In this document: piece by piece, positions 1-10,103 of the stretch
Layout of the letters: the number at the start of each line of letters is the position of its first letter
Position numbering within the stretch: position 1 is the first letter of the stretch
Source of the DNA: Thamnocephalis sphaerospora
Lineage: Eukaryota > Zoopagomycota > Zoopagomycetes > Zoopagales > Sigmoideomycetaceae
DNA length: 40,531 bases
Reading direction: 5' to 3'
Assembly: GCA_003614735.1 (NCBI GenBank)
Contig: KZ992500.1
Coordinates: forward strand, 1-40,531
Position numbers and translations under genes: made by a program
Notes under the pieces: model-generated
The model's input: the letters and a program-made list of their open reading frames with translations, nothing else
Databases searched by the model: none
Told to the model about the DNA's origin: nothing

Positions 1-882
1 AACAGCAAAAACAGCCAAGCTCTGGACTGGCCAAATGATGGTACCATATCCGGCATATCCTCTGGCGTAGCTATGGCTTCTTCTACTTTTAGGCTAAATA
101 GGTATAAAAGCATCCCGACGACTACACGCTGATGATCTGCAGGAGGGTTAGCACATTTAGTACGGCTTGCAAGCATTTTGCCAACATACCATTTAAACCC
201 TCGTATACATGTTCTGGTAAGCTCATGACCGATGAGATGTTACTGTGAGCGAGTAGGCCAACAACAGATCGTCAGCGATGAGCTATTATCGAGGATGGAG
301 CTAACAGCACATATCCTTACGCTGATAGCTACGAATGCTGTTGGCGGCAAAGTATGCGTGCTATGATAGCTGTGGGTGGCGATGAAGAGACATATGCCGG
401 AGCGTTGGCAGCGCCACCTTTATAGCGACTATGCCTACACAACGCCCTTGGCGTACGCTGATACACTTCTAGACGCGCGTCATACGCCAGTCGGTGCAGC
501 TAGAAGAAAGAAAGATATCGACAGACTCTAATACTGTGCATACTAGTGGCTGTTTGTTCGGGATATTGCGGAGGCCATGGCGCGCCAAGAGTAGTATAGT
601 CTCTACAGTCAAGCGGTAAATAACGGGAAATGAGCATGTTTACTTGACGCGCACCATTCATCGCAGCGACGTGCATTGCCAAGAATTCTGCGTGCAGTGT
701 CTATGCAGCAGCGCTCGTCCAACGTGCGATGCAGGCAGTGTTTTTACTGGTACGCTATGCTCGACGATATGCACGGTTGTGACAGGACGCTTGCAGCGCA
801 GACAAAGACCGGCGTGTATACACAAATCTGCCGACGTCATTGGCTACACCGCCGACGACGGGCAGCGCCGCCGCGCTTGCTT
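1..882. other. left-edge stretch with no supported gene
   Basis: No reading frame longer than about 90 codons is open here on either strand, and none of the short ones carries a recognisable domain, signal peptide or convincing exon chain. No tRNA box pair, rRNA or tandem repeat was seen. It flanks the decayed-looking stretch that starts at 883 and may be gene-poor chromosome-end or species-specific DNA, but nothing in it proves that. Confidence 0.5.
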
Positions 883-1692
883 TTAATTGGTAGACGTTTC
901 CTGAATTGCCGCCCTGGCAGCGGCGAGCACGAGTCGCTTGCCAATCTGTAGAATCTGTGGCACATGGGGATGGATATATGGCCAAGAGCGCGTCTTTATA
1001 CAAACTACAGGTGGTGGCGTCACTGAATCTGGGCGACTCCCACTCGGTCCAGATAGTACCATTGTCGAGAGACTTGCGACGATAGCCAGCATCCTCAATC
1101 TCAGCCAGGGCGTTTCCTTCGGCATTTGCCTTTGTAACACCATCCTCACTCGGAGCGTACGCAATCTAGCTGGTCCAGGCCTTATCTTTGTAGAACTTGC
1201 GTTCTAATCGTTTCGAGTAAACTCCTCGTAAACAAGCGAGCCGGTCATCGGACCTTTGCACATGCTGGTAGAGCGTGCACTCTTGCTTATGGCACGGCGA
1301 TGAACGGTGTTGGTGTAATGAAAACAGCCAGACTGATTTGGCGATGGCTTCAAAAGAGAGATGAATGCGTGATTTATTCACTCTGGACCGCGAGTCCATA
1401 TGCGTTTATACATGCGCGCTATTGCGCAAATATGTTAGTTTACGTAATGGGTCGGTGAAGTCCCTTGCGGTGTCGCTGGGTAAAGGTATTCCGGTATGCT
1501 ATATTGCCGCCAATGTCCGAGCAAATCAGGTTTTACCGAGCTTGTTACGACCTGGCCGCGGCCGCTATAGTATCTCCCGTTTTCGTCAAAAGAGAATTTT
1601 GAGCTTGTTGCTAGGGCATAGACAATAAGGGTGTTAGATTCTCGCGCTGCAGCACAGACGGCAAAATGAGGGGTATATGCGCGCTGCCACAC
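883..1692 (-). pseudogene. possible decayed protein-coding relic
   Basis: Read on the minus strand, one frame from about 1692 to 1210 gives protein-like sequence interrupted by TAA (1437-1435), TGA (1380-1378) and a further stop near 1210. Coding character then continues in another frame, which includes KFYKDKAWTS, an in-frame TAG, IAYAPSEDGVTKANAEGN and WTEWESPRFSD, down to about 980. A last shift leads to a stop at 883. The acidic and aromatic residue content and the lack of low complexity look like former coding sequence. The stops and two shifts are not bounded by good splice sites, so I read this as a relic and not as exons. The family is not recognised. Chance open frames remain a real alternative. 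Confidence 0.35.
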
Positions 1693-1765
1693 AGACGGTA
1701 AGGTGGGGTGCGGTATCCTTGTTACAGGTCCACCGTTGGCTATTCTGCGAGCTTTTTGCCGTGTA

Positions 1766-2293
1766 CTACGCAGCGCTTGCTTTGCTTACCAGGCTTATTT
1801 GAAAATTCAGCAGCGCTGCCGCCTCTGACACCTGCGCTCCAAGCTGCGCCAGCCTCGCAAACTGGGCCGCGTCACTGGAAGGGATGGAATCGCGTCTGAC
1901 TTTACGTGCTGCTCCAGCGCTGTCGCCAGAGTCGACCTTGTGAGCAGCTTCGCGCAGGCTGTCGGCGTTACGGGAAGTATCTGCCTCTTTTGGGGCGTTG
2001 AGTATAGCGTCGAGGGCGTCGGAAAGGGCAGCTTTGAGGTCAGTATTGTGCACAACACCGCCGCCGGATGGATCAGCCTCGCGCTCAGTGTCGAGCAAAG
2101 CACCGGCGCCGCTGGAAGGGTCAATGTTGGGCTCAGTGTTACGCATGGCGCCGGTACCACCGGACGGATCAGCTTCGCGTACAGCACCGCCCGCGACATC
2201 AGCGCTGCTGGAACGGTCGGCGGGCGCTGCAGCCGTCATTAAAGCGGCAGCGGCAAGGAAGGTCAGAGTGAACAGAGATTTGATGCAGACCAT
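1766..2293 (-). CDS. small secreted repeat protein, species-restricted type
   Basis: A single-exon frame of 175 residues. The first 23 or so residues are a clear signal peptide: MVCIK, then a hydrophobic core of Leu/Ala/Phe ending AAAP. The mature part is polar and rich in Ala, Asp, Ser and Glu. It contains three imperfect copies of a unit with core DPSGG or DPSSG at about residues 42, 58 and 74, each followed by a small spacer and NTE/DTE. A dibasic KVRR at 131-134 could be a Kex2-type cleavage site. The C-terminal 35 residues form a probable amphipathic helix. There is no cysteine after the signal peptide, no GPI-type tail and no known domain. A TATA box lies about 150 nt upstream of the ATG. 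I do not recognise the family; a secreted or cell-surface protein is the only supported statement. Confidence 0.65.
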   Translation of the reverse strand: MVCIKSLFTLTFLAAAALMTAAAPADRSSSADVAGGAVREADPSGGTGAMRNTEPNIDPSSGAGALLDTEREADPSGGGVVHNTDLKAALSDALDAILNAPKEADTSRNADSLREAAHKVDSGDSAGAARKVRRDSIPSSDAAQFARLAQLGAQVSEAAALLNFQISLVSKASAA

Positions 2294-2440
2294 GGTGATG
2301 GTGTAATGATGCTATGTAATGCAGTGCCGGAGTGTGACACGACTGCAAAATAAATGCAGATGATCAGGTGGCTACAGGATACTTGAAGTAGATGCGCTGG
2401 ATTCGGTATTGAGTACGCATCATGGCATATCGTGTATGGC

Positions 2441-2448
2441 TTTATATA
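2441..2448 (-). promoter_or_regulatory. TATA box of the secreted protein gene
   Basis: On the minus strand this reads TATATAAA, a perfect TATA element about 150 nt before the ATG at 2293. Most neighbouring housekeeping promoters show no such element, so it fits a regulated, strongly expressed secreted protein gene. Confidence 0.45.
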
Positions 2449-2999
2449 CCGTATTTGGGTAGTGAAGCTGTGCCCGGGATGCTTTACTCGGGGCGACGAC
2501 CACAAAATGGCAAGCTACAGAACCAGTAAACGATGTGGTAAAAATAGCCCAAGCAAAGTCGACGTTTGATAAGTGTTACTACTCAATCGGATCTACGCCG
2601 GCTGTCTTTGCTTGTTCGACAAACGGTAAGCAGTAGTCGAACGAGCCAGCAGGAATATCAGCAAGCAAGATAGTGCACTGTCTATAGTCAATGATGATTG
2701 CTGATCTGCTAAGCGCGTAGAAGTTTACGCGTCTCTAATCGGCGGGTGGGTGTCCAGGCGGTCGTGTACGTAACACCAGATACGCAAACCTATCCGCTAC
2801 TGTCCTCAACGCTGGTGCAACCGATTAGACGTCGGTTACATTTGTGACGAGTACGACTCACAAACGCTTGTGCTTCTGATGCACCATCTGGTAGCGAGTT
2901 CAAAATTTGCATGCTCATACAAATCACTGAGCTCTGCGGCTATCTCCAGAGCAAGCCACGCGGCAGAGTAATAGCATGCGCGCAACTCACCGGCCCATC

Positions 3000-3353
3000 T
3001 CAACCGGTCTGTCTATTACCGGTGTCTACACCCTTTGACCAAAGGTCGCTGGGCAACACCTGTGACAAGTGCCCTTCGTTGTGTACGCCCGACGGTTTCA
3101 CGGTACTTGCGTAGCCGCCAGCAACAGTAACGACCGTGTCGGTTAGGCCTGGGCGCCGTTGAGATGGGTTGACCGCCTGGACACACAGCGTACACGCCCA
3201 AGGCGATATATGTATAGACCAGAGTACCCGTTTCGCTGGTAGGTACCGCAAAGGCCGTGGCAATACCGCTTGCTCTGACAGACATGGCGCTTTTGAAACA
3301 TATACGCTAAGCAACTGCCGACCGGATAGCATGTCGTTGTCATATATTGGCAT
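3000..3353 (-). pseudogene. possible frameshifted coding relic
   Basis: Two overlapping minus-strand frames each look coding over half of the stretch. One (M at 3285) gives a small-residue and hydrophobic run, including TSETGTLVYTYIALGVYAV, up to about 3150. The other (open to 3000) then gives LTDTVVTVAGGYAS, VHNEGHLSQVLPSDLWSKG and a stop. Joining them needs one shift near 3150, where no intron boundary is visible. It may be a broken small secreted or membrane protein gene, like the intact one at 1766-2293, but no family is recognised and chance is possible. Confidence 0.25.
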
Positions 3354-3785
3354 TTACGCAAAAGTGTATATTTTCTAGCATGGCGCCAACCATGGCGGTC
3401 GTTCACCGCTCACTGTCGCCATGACATTGGCAGAATCCGCAAGGTGCCACGGAACATGCACTAGCGCAACCTACAGCAAAGGCGAGCTCTCACACTACTA
3501 TCCAGCCAAATATATGGCTCATTTTGCTCTTCTCCAGTGCGCCAGTGCATGGTGCAGGGTTTTCTGGTTTGGTATGAGGCAAAGTCAAGGGCCAGGACAA
3601 AGTCACGCATCTGCAGGCAGTACCAGAGACTGCAGGATAGTCCGCAATGGTGAAAAGTGGATGATAGTTGCTTAGTCTATCGTCGTCACCTCTGAGACTA
3701 CGATGGACAACGCAACATAATCACACCGCTTTGGCACATTGTTTACTGTTGTCGTCATTCTGCTCGTCAATTCCTGCTCATCAAC

Positions 3786-4490
3786 ATGACCTCGCAACAC
3801 TACATTCCGCCGCAGGTGCGCAATCGCGCGTGTTCAGCTGCGCTTGCTCGCTGACGATCTGCGTCTACAGAATTTCGGCTATATTGAGGAGAATTTGTAC
3901 CGCTCTGGTCAGCCAAATGAGCTCAACTTTCCGTTTCTAGAGAAGCTCGGCCTGAAAACGCTTCTATGGCTGGCGCCCGAGGAGCCCAACGATCGCTTGT
4001 ACGTAGCATGGCATGCTGCTGCTGTAATAGGCGTGTGCTGAAGCTGGTATATGATGTGCTGACGGGCGATGCAGCATGACATTTATCCAGGACCAGGACA
4101 TTAGCTTTCACCATTTGGGCGTGGTGGCAGCAGCCAGTGCTTGGGATCCCATCACGGAGGAGGTGGTGCTGGAAGCGCTGGAGCTGATTCTGCATCGCGA
4201 CAACCATCCGATGATTATCATGTGCAATCTTGGCCGGCATCGAACAGGTGCGTGCGTGTGGATGCGCGCGTAAGGCTGCAACGCTGACCGTACCAGCATG
4301 CTACTACCGTCTGCGTGTAGGTACCGTTGTGGGCTGTTTGCGGAAGCTACAGCGCTGGAATCTGGCGTCAATCTTTGAAGAGTACCGGCGACATGCTGGC
4401 CAAAAGGTGCGCGTGCTCAACGAACAGTTTATAGAGCTGTTTGATACGGATCTTGTTGGCCGGCCGGCCGATGCACCCAGCTGGCTGTGA
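3786..4490 (+). CDS. SIW14: SIW14/OCA-type atypical dual-specificity phosphatase
   Basis: Exons 3786-3815, 3871-3998, 4075-4247 and 4321-4490 give 166 residues with every junction in frame. The N-terminus [20 protein letters not shown] followed by [12 protein letters not shown] is the hallmark start of the plant/fungal atypical DSP family (Siw14, Oca1/2). The P-loop is CNLGRHRTG with Cys103 and Arg109, and the C-terminal part has the family motifs GCLRKLQRW and EEYRRHA. In yeast and plants the family hydrolyses the 5-beta-phosphate of inositol pyrophosphates. This suits the nearby VIP1 kinase functionally, though nothing shows co-regulation. Oddity: the residue before the catalytic Cys is Met, not the usual His. 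The protein is short at the N-terminus, as if only the catalytic core is present. Convergent with the PPR gene, 114 nt apart. Confidence 0.88.
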
Positions 4491-4604
4491 TGGAGCGATC
4501 GGTGCATGGACACGCCGCAAAAGTCCAACTGCAAATCAGACTTTATAAAGGATGGACGTGTACAAAGAGATAACTGCTGATACCGGTTGCATGCGTGAGG
4601 CGGG

Positions 4605-7600
4605 TCACTGCGGCTGGTCTACCTCCGCTTTGGCCCGATTGCTTTTGGCCAGCGTATTCTCGCATCGCTGAAGCTGATGAACAAGGTCCTGCCTGCCCTG
4701 CCCGTTGCACCAGTGCTTCAGGCCAGGGAACAGTACGGTGGCCGGCCGCATACCAGCATGAGGCATCTCGCGCGTAAGCACTTGCACTGCACGATCGAGT
4801 GCGCCCTGCCGACCATATGCTTCGGCAAGCGATGCGTAGTTGTTTGCATTGGGCTGCAATCCGTCCATATCACATGCCTCCTTCCAGAGCTGTGCAGTGG
4901 TTTGCACGTCCAGATGATGGCCGGCCATGTCCAACAGGACCGAGAGCATGGCGTGGTCGATGTAAAATCGATGCTGAGCACGCATCCGGACAAAGAACTT
5001 GTAACCAGCGCGACCCTCGCCAGACAGCGAGTATGCGCGCATCATGGCCGTGACAAGCGATGCATTAACAAGCACCTGATCGTCTACTGCCTTGCGGAAC
5101 TGATCCTTGGCAAGCGACAGCTCTCGCCGCTCTCCCAAAAACGAAATAATGGTGCTGTAGTTGTACGGGCCGAGACGGTAGCCGTCCCTTTCCAGCTCGT
5201 TTGTCACTTCGAATAGCTCGTCCATGGAGCCTTGCGCCGCAGCCGCCTCATGATGCGCAGTCCACGAACCAGGCGCAGGTAGTGCGACGCCGCACAGGCG
5301 CATGTCGTCGTAGATGTTACGCACGACATCCAGCTTGCCTTGCGCTGCATAACCACTTGCAAGTGCATTGTACACATGCGACGGCCGCTGTCGAGCATCC
5401 ACCGGGTCGCGACCATGGTGCAGCGTCGGTGTGTAGTCGTGTACGATTCGCTCAGCCTCGTCCATGTTGCCACAGGCCACATGGGCTCTTACGCGTGCAA
5501 CCACGAATGCCGTTTCGAATGGCGGCACACCGGCACGCAATGCCTCTTTCTCAACCTCACAGGCGCGTTCGGGCCTATTCATCTTCAGCAGTACTCGCAT
5601 CATTGGCGCCACGAGTGATTCGTGCCATATCTTGTACTTTTTGGTAAGCAGCTGATACACTTTCTCAGCATCATCGAATCTGCCGTGGCGACCGTAGGCA
5701 TCCATGAGACTGCAGGCTGCCTGTGCGTGTGCCCACACAGTGCACACCACCAACTCATCACGGCTGGTGAACCGCTTCACAGGTAACTGAGATGTGGCGG
5801 TGTGGCTTGGCGATGACGGAGCACCTGCGCCTGCATTGGTGCGACGCGTGCCATGTTCGTCATCGTGAAATAGCTCGTTGAAAAGCTCGCACTGGCCTCT
5901 TTGAAGCAGCGGTGCGGTTGGCTCGCCGCCTGGTCCGGTCACCGTGCCGTCCGGATGTACGCGCAACGTGTCCTCCAGCAGTTCCATAAGCACGCGATGC
6001 GCCTGGTCCAAATTGCCGCGTCTGATATAGGCGCGAATCATGCTACTGTACGCAAGAGGCTGTCGGCCATCTTTACCGTGCTCACGACACAGTGCGTAAA
6101 TCTCCTCGGCCTGTTCCATCCTGCCGCTATCATCCAGTCGCATCAACAGCATACGCACACAGGGCGCGTGCAGTAGACGACCGGAACCTGGCTGCACACG
6201 GTCACCATCCTCCAGCTGTTCGTAAAACACGCGCATGGCAGTATCCAGCAGCTGCGACGGTGACTTTTTAAGCGGTGGCAAAGTGTCCCACAGGTTTTCC
6301 AGTTCGGCCTCCTTACTGACGCGCACATTGTGCGGCCTATCTCCAAAGCGCCGCGTAAACTTGTAGCCAAACATATCCTTGCGGTTGCGACGTCCTTCAG
6401 CCTTGGTGGCATCCTTGTGCTGCTGGGCCAGCAGAGCATGGATCATCACCGATACCGGGCGTCGGTCAGGAGTGCCGTCAAGACGCCGGATCTCATTGTA
6501 ATAGGTCAGCATCAAGGACAGATGGTCCGGGCGCATGACGGTCGCGCCGATAAACATGGTGTTGACTTGGTCGGCCGAAGCTTGATAGCCGTCTTGGCGC
6601 GCCTTTTCGTACAGCTGCCAGGCACGCACCGGCCAGCGAAAGGCCAGCCATTTAAGCAGCGGACTCCACGCTTGGTTTGTAAGTCGAATGGCCGGTGAAA
6701 AGGCGTCGGTAACCATCATTTCCAGCGTGGCCCGATACCGCGCCGGGTGCTTTGTAAACCGCACGTCATGCTGCGGCGTCGGCGACGATGTTCTTTCCAG
6801 CCTCTGTGCTGCAGCCATTATAATCACCTCTTCCAGCGCCAGAGCGCGCGCCGATGTCATCTCATTCAACTGACTGCTGGCGATGCGATACAGCAAGTAG
6901 ACGCGCTCGGTATGCCCGCGTGCGCGTTCTCGCCGCAACCATGTAGCGTACATACTCCAGCTAGGCAGGTTAATGTGCGCTGCGTAGATGGCGTCGAGAA
7001 ACTGGTCAAAAGCCTCGATGGTGCTCTCTGCTGGCGAAGCATCACCAAGTGGCTTGGCTGTCCCATCGCTCGTCTCAGCTGTGTCGGTGGTGGTGACGTT
7101 TGCATGCTCAAGCGGCCGTCCGCGACTGCCGCTCAGCAGCCAAAATGTCTCTTCGATAAATAAAATAGGCACCTGCTGTATTTGCCTGGTTTCGATAAGC
7201 GGCAGTACCGTGTCCCACACGCGTTGCGGATTCTGCGTACGCAGCGCGCGCTTCAAATCTCGGTACAGATCACCAAAGGGCGCCTCTCGAGAGGTCTCTT
7301 GAAGTGCCTCTGTGCCGGCTATTCCGGTGGCCAAGGCACGCTTCGTCACATGAATCGACGACGCCGCGGGAATGCGCAGAAGACGGGTAGGTGCCAACGC
7401 TGGGGCCACGCGTAATGGTGCTTGGCAGTGAAAGCGGCAGTATGCCATGCGCGACGGGGCGCGTACAATACGGCTCCACGCCTCGCGGCGCGCAGCACTC
7501 GCCAGTAGTGTAGTGGTGATTGGCATAGCGACGACGACAACGACAGCGACAGCGTGCAATGGTGGCCACCGCAGAACGCGCAGAGCCATCGATGCAAAAT

Positions 7601-7664
7601 GGAGACTGCCAAATTGGTTTAGCCGATGGCATTTGGCACTCGAGTCAAAGTCGTTTCCCCACAT
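4605..7664 (-). CDS. mitochondrial pentatricopeptide-repeat protein
   Basis: One uninterrupted frame of 1019 codons, the only large intronless gene in the window. The C-terminal two thirds contain many helix-turn-helix repeats of PPR type, for example SSMIRAYIRRGNLDQAHRVL, LMDAYGRHGRFDDAEKVYQL, LASGYAAQGKLDVVRNIYDD and SLAEAYGRQGALDRAVQVL. PPR proteins bind organellar RNA and act in mitochondrial transcript processing, stability or translation. The N-terminus is basic and Ser/Ala-rich, as in a mitochondrial presequence. The start is ambiguous: Met1 (7664), Met26 (7589), or Met73 (7448), which begins a good presequence (MAYCRFHCQAPLRV). The longest form carries a hydrophobic Val-rich stretch at about residues 38-55, which might be an inner-membrane anchor or simply upstream sequence. 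A specific orthologue (Rmd9, Aep, Ppr10 and so on) cannot be named by eye. Confidence 0.85.
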   Translation of the reverse strand: MWGNDFDSSAKCHRLNQFGSLHFASMALRVLRWPPLHAVAVVVVVAMPITTTLLASAARREAWSRIVRAPSRMAYCRFHCQAPLRVAPALAPTRLLRIPAASSIHVTKRALATGIAGTEALQETSREAPFGDLYRDLKRALRTQNPQRVWDTVLPLIETRQIQQVPILFIEETFWLLSGSRGRPLEHANVTTTDTAETSDGTAKPLGDASPAESTIEAFDQFLDAIYAAHINLPSWSMYATWLRRERARGHTERVYLLYRIASSQLNEMTSARALALEEVIIMAAAQRLERTSSPTPQHDVRFTKHPARYRATLEMMVTDAFSPAIRLTNQAWSPLLKWLAFRWPVRAWQLYEKARQDGYQASADQVNTMFIGATVMRPDHLSLMLTYYNEIRRLDGTPDRRPVSVMIHALLAQQHKDATKAEGRRNRKDMFGYKFTRRFGDRPHNVRVSKEAELENLWDTLPPLKKSPSQLLDTAMRVFYEQLEDGDRVQPGSGRLLHAPCVRMLLMRLDDSGRMEQAEEIYALCREHGKDGRQPLAYSSMIRAYIRRGNLDQAHRVLMELLEDTLRVHPDGTVTGPGGEPTAPLLQRGQCELFNELFHDDEHGTRRTNAGAGAPSSPSHTATSQLPVKRFTSRDELVVCTVWAHAQAACSLMDAYGRHGRFDDAEKVYQLLTKKYKIWHESLVAPMMRVLLKMNRPERACEVEKEALRAGVPPFETAFVVARVRAHVACGNMDEAERIVHDYTPTLHHGRDPVDARQRPSHVYNALASGYAAQGKLDVVRNIYDDMRLCGVALPAPGSWTAHHEAAAAQGSMDELFEVTNELERDGYRLGPYNYSTIISFLGERRELSLAKDQFRKAVDDQVLVNASLVTAMMRAYSLSGEGRAGYKFFVRMRAQHRFYIDHAMLSVLLDMAGHHLDVQTTAQLWKEACDMDGLQPNANNYASLAEAYGRQGALDRAVQVLTREMPHAGMRPATVLFPGLKHWCNGQGRQDLVHQLQRCENTLAKSNRAKAEVDQPQ

Positions 7665-8225
7665 GCGTATGCGAGTATTTGTACGCCGATGGCGTGCTTC
7701 ACAATGTTGCCACCATCGCCAGACACGGTGGCTACTATGCTACGCCAGCAGCAGCAGCTGTTGTTAGCGTGCGGCACGGCGACGCGCCTGGGCATCTCTA
7801 GGCAATAACGTCGCTCTGGCCGGGTGCATCACCGTGCTATCGCTGCCAGCCAGAACGCAGCAACCGCTTCTCGCCGGCCTGTAACCATTCTACAAGCGGC
7901 CAAACAGTTCTTCCCACTCTTGCCGACCACCTCTTGCTGCCCCAGTTTGCTGCCGTGCTTGCTCCTGGACATTGCATGTCGCCTTGTCCACGCTGTCGCC
8001 AGTCTACCACCTATTCTGTAACGTGTGCCACGTACGGAGAGCGTTTCCTTGTTGCAACATACGGTGGCACCTTGCGTTTTCCGCGTTCTTCTCATTGCCG
8101 GTCCTGCCTCCATTACACTCTCGCACGGTTCGCGTTTCTCTCGACTTGTCCGCGCGCAGCGACGGCTATTACGCAGCAGCGGCACACCTTGGCTGTCTGT
8201 GCCCTTCCAGAACCAAACCTTTTCC
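7665..8225. promoter_or_regulatory. divergent promoter region between the PPR gene and VIP1
   Basis: A head-to-head spacer of 561 nt (778 nt if the PPR protein starts at Met73). Several short frames are open on both strands, but none has a domain or splice support. No TATA box was found. It must carry the 5' leaders of both genes. Confidence 0.4.
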
Positions 8226-9950
8226 ATGACAATGCACGACCAGCTCAATGGCAAGACAGGCAGCAACGAGCCGCTGCCACCGTCGTCGCAGCCGACGCAG
8301 CCGTCGCCGTCCATGTCGCCCTGTGAGTAGAGACCGCGTCTGCATAGCGTGACTTGCACATGGCACACGCTTACGCGTATGCCTGCCTGGTCAACGCTAC
8401 AGATATCGTAGGCATCTGCGCCATGCACAAAAAAGCGCGCTCCAAGCCCATGACCAGCATTTTGTCGCGGCTACGCGCCACCGGCCATTTCGAAATCATC
8501 TACTTTGAAGAGAACGCCATCCTACACGACGGTAAGCGACCGGGCATCGCACGACCACGCGCTGGTTTGTCCGCGTGACGATGGTGGCATGCTTGACCGG
8601 GTGCCCGGCCTTGCACGCTCCCACTCACACACACACACGCGCGCACGCGCTCCGTGCTGTCCAACGCGTAGCGGTGGAAACGTGGCCACTTTGCGACTTT
8701 CTCGTGGCCTTTTATTCGACCGGCTTTCCTCTTGACAAGGCTATTGCATATGCAAAGCTACGCCGGCCCTACTGCGTCAACGACTTGCGCTTGCAAGAAG
8801 CGCTGCGCGATCGACGCCTTGTGCTGAAGATTCTGGACGCCAACGGTATCCCTACTGCGCCACGCATTGTGGTGTCGCGCGATCACGGCCCGATCGTCAG
8901 TCCAGAGCTCTCTGAGCGGCTACGACGCTGCTACGGCGTCAATCTGAATTGCAACCGAGACCACGCAGAAGGCCGCGTAAGCGATCCTGACCAGCATGCG
9001 TCGCATGCACACGCTATGCAGTCCAACGACGATGACGGCAACGCGACTGCCTTGGCCGAAGAGAAAAATACGAAAAATAGCGTCATACACGCGGCCTTTG
9101 CCACTGTTTCCGATGTAACCGAAGATTTTACCCAAGTGGACGACGATACGATTCAGCAGGATGGCTACGCGCTACGCAAGCCGTTTGTCGAAAAGCCTGT
9201 CGATGGCGACGACCACAATGTGCGCATCTACTATGCGTCCTCTCAGGGCGGCGGTGCGCGCTGTCTCTTCCGCAAGGTAAGCAGTCGGACGGTGACACCT
9301 TGGCAGCACCACACGTGCTTACCCCGGCGTGACCACGGCCTAGGTGGGCAACAAATCGAGCGAATTCCGGTCAGAGCTTAGCCAAGTGCGCATGGAAGGC
9401 TCCTACATTTACGAGGTAAGTAGTAGTAGCAGTAGTGGACTGCCCTAGCCGGTTGCTATGGCGCTAACCCGCCGTTTCGCTATACAGCAATTTATGCGTG
9501 TGGATAATGCTGAAGATGTCAAGGTGTACACGGTAGGCGCCAGCTATGCCCACGCCGAGACACGCAAGTAAGTGGTGGTTCAAGGGCGGACAAATATGCA
9601 CGACGCTGCTAACCCGACGCACGCTGCGCAGATCGCCGGTCGTCGACGGTGAGGTGGTACGAGACGCAAGTGGCAAGGAAATCCGTCGCACCACGCCACT
9701 GTCGGACACGGAGAAAGAAATTGCCCGCAAGGTGTGCCGCGCCTTTGGCCAGACCATCTGCGGCTTTGATTTGCTACGCGTCGGCGGTCAGTCGTACGTG
9801 ATTGACGTAAACGGCTGGTCGTTTGTCAAGGGCAACGAAGCCTATTACGACCGATGCGCCTGCATCCTGCAAAACATGCTGCTGCATACGACGCGTCGCC
9901 GTCGCTATTCACTCTCGCTGCCAAAGGGCACTGGCCTGGACAATATGTAG
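8226..9950 (+). CDS. VIP1: VIP1/Asp1-type PP-InsP synthase, kinase domain only
   Basis: Six exons (8226-8322, 8403-8531, 8672-9276, 9344-9415, 9488-9567, 9632-9950) join in frame to 433 residues. After a Ser/Pro/Gln-rich N-terminus comes the VIP1 start [17 protein letters not shown], then [28 protein letters not shown] and [13 protein letters not shown]. The ATP-grasp core follows: [66 protein letters not shown] and [19 protein letters not shown]. These cover the full kinase fold, which makes 1-PP-InsP5 and InsP8. An acidic insert of about 60 residues (near residues 135-195) lies inside the domain. Known Vip1/Asp1/PPIP5K proteins continue for about 500 residues as a histidine-acid-phosphatase domain. 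Here the frame ends 27 residues after YYDRCA and only 153 nt separate the stop from the next gene. The start is the first Met before the conserved core. Confidence 0.92.
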
Positions 9951-10103
9951 GCGGCTCAACAACATGCTGCCTTTTATGTCGTCATCCACCTGCACCTGCA
10001 CCTACTGTCTACGCACGCACACCCAACACCCCTTCTTCTGGCTTACGCGTCCTTGCATACTTAATACAAAGTGATCGTCCAAATGGTGTACAGTCCACAG
10101 TGA

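Larger units (their letters stand above)
2294..3785. other. intergenic stretch, mostly featureless
   Basis: Contains the promoter of the minus-strand secreted protein gene (TATA at 2441-2448), a possible decayed gene at 3000-3353, and the promoter of the SIW14-like gene at its right end. No other frame shows domain or splice support. Confidence 0.45.
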
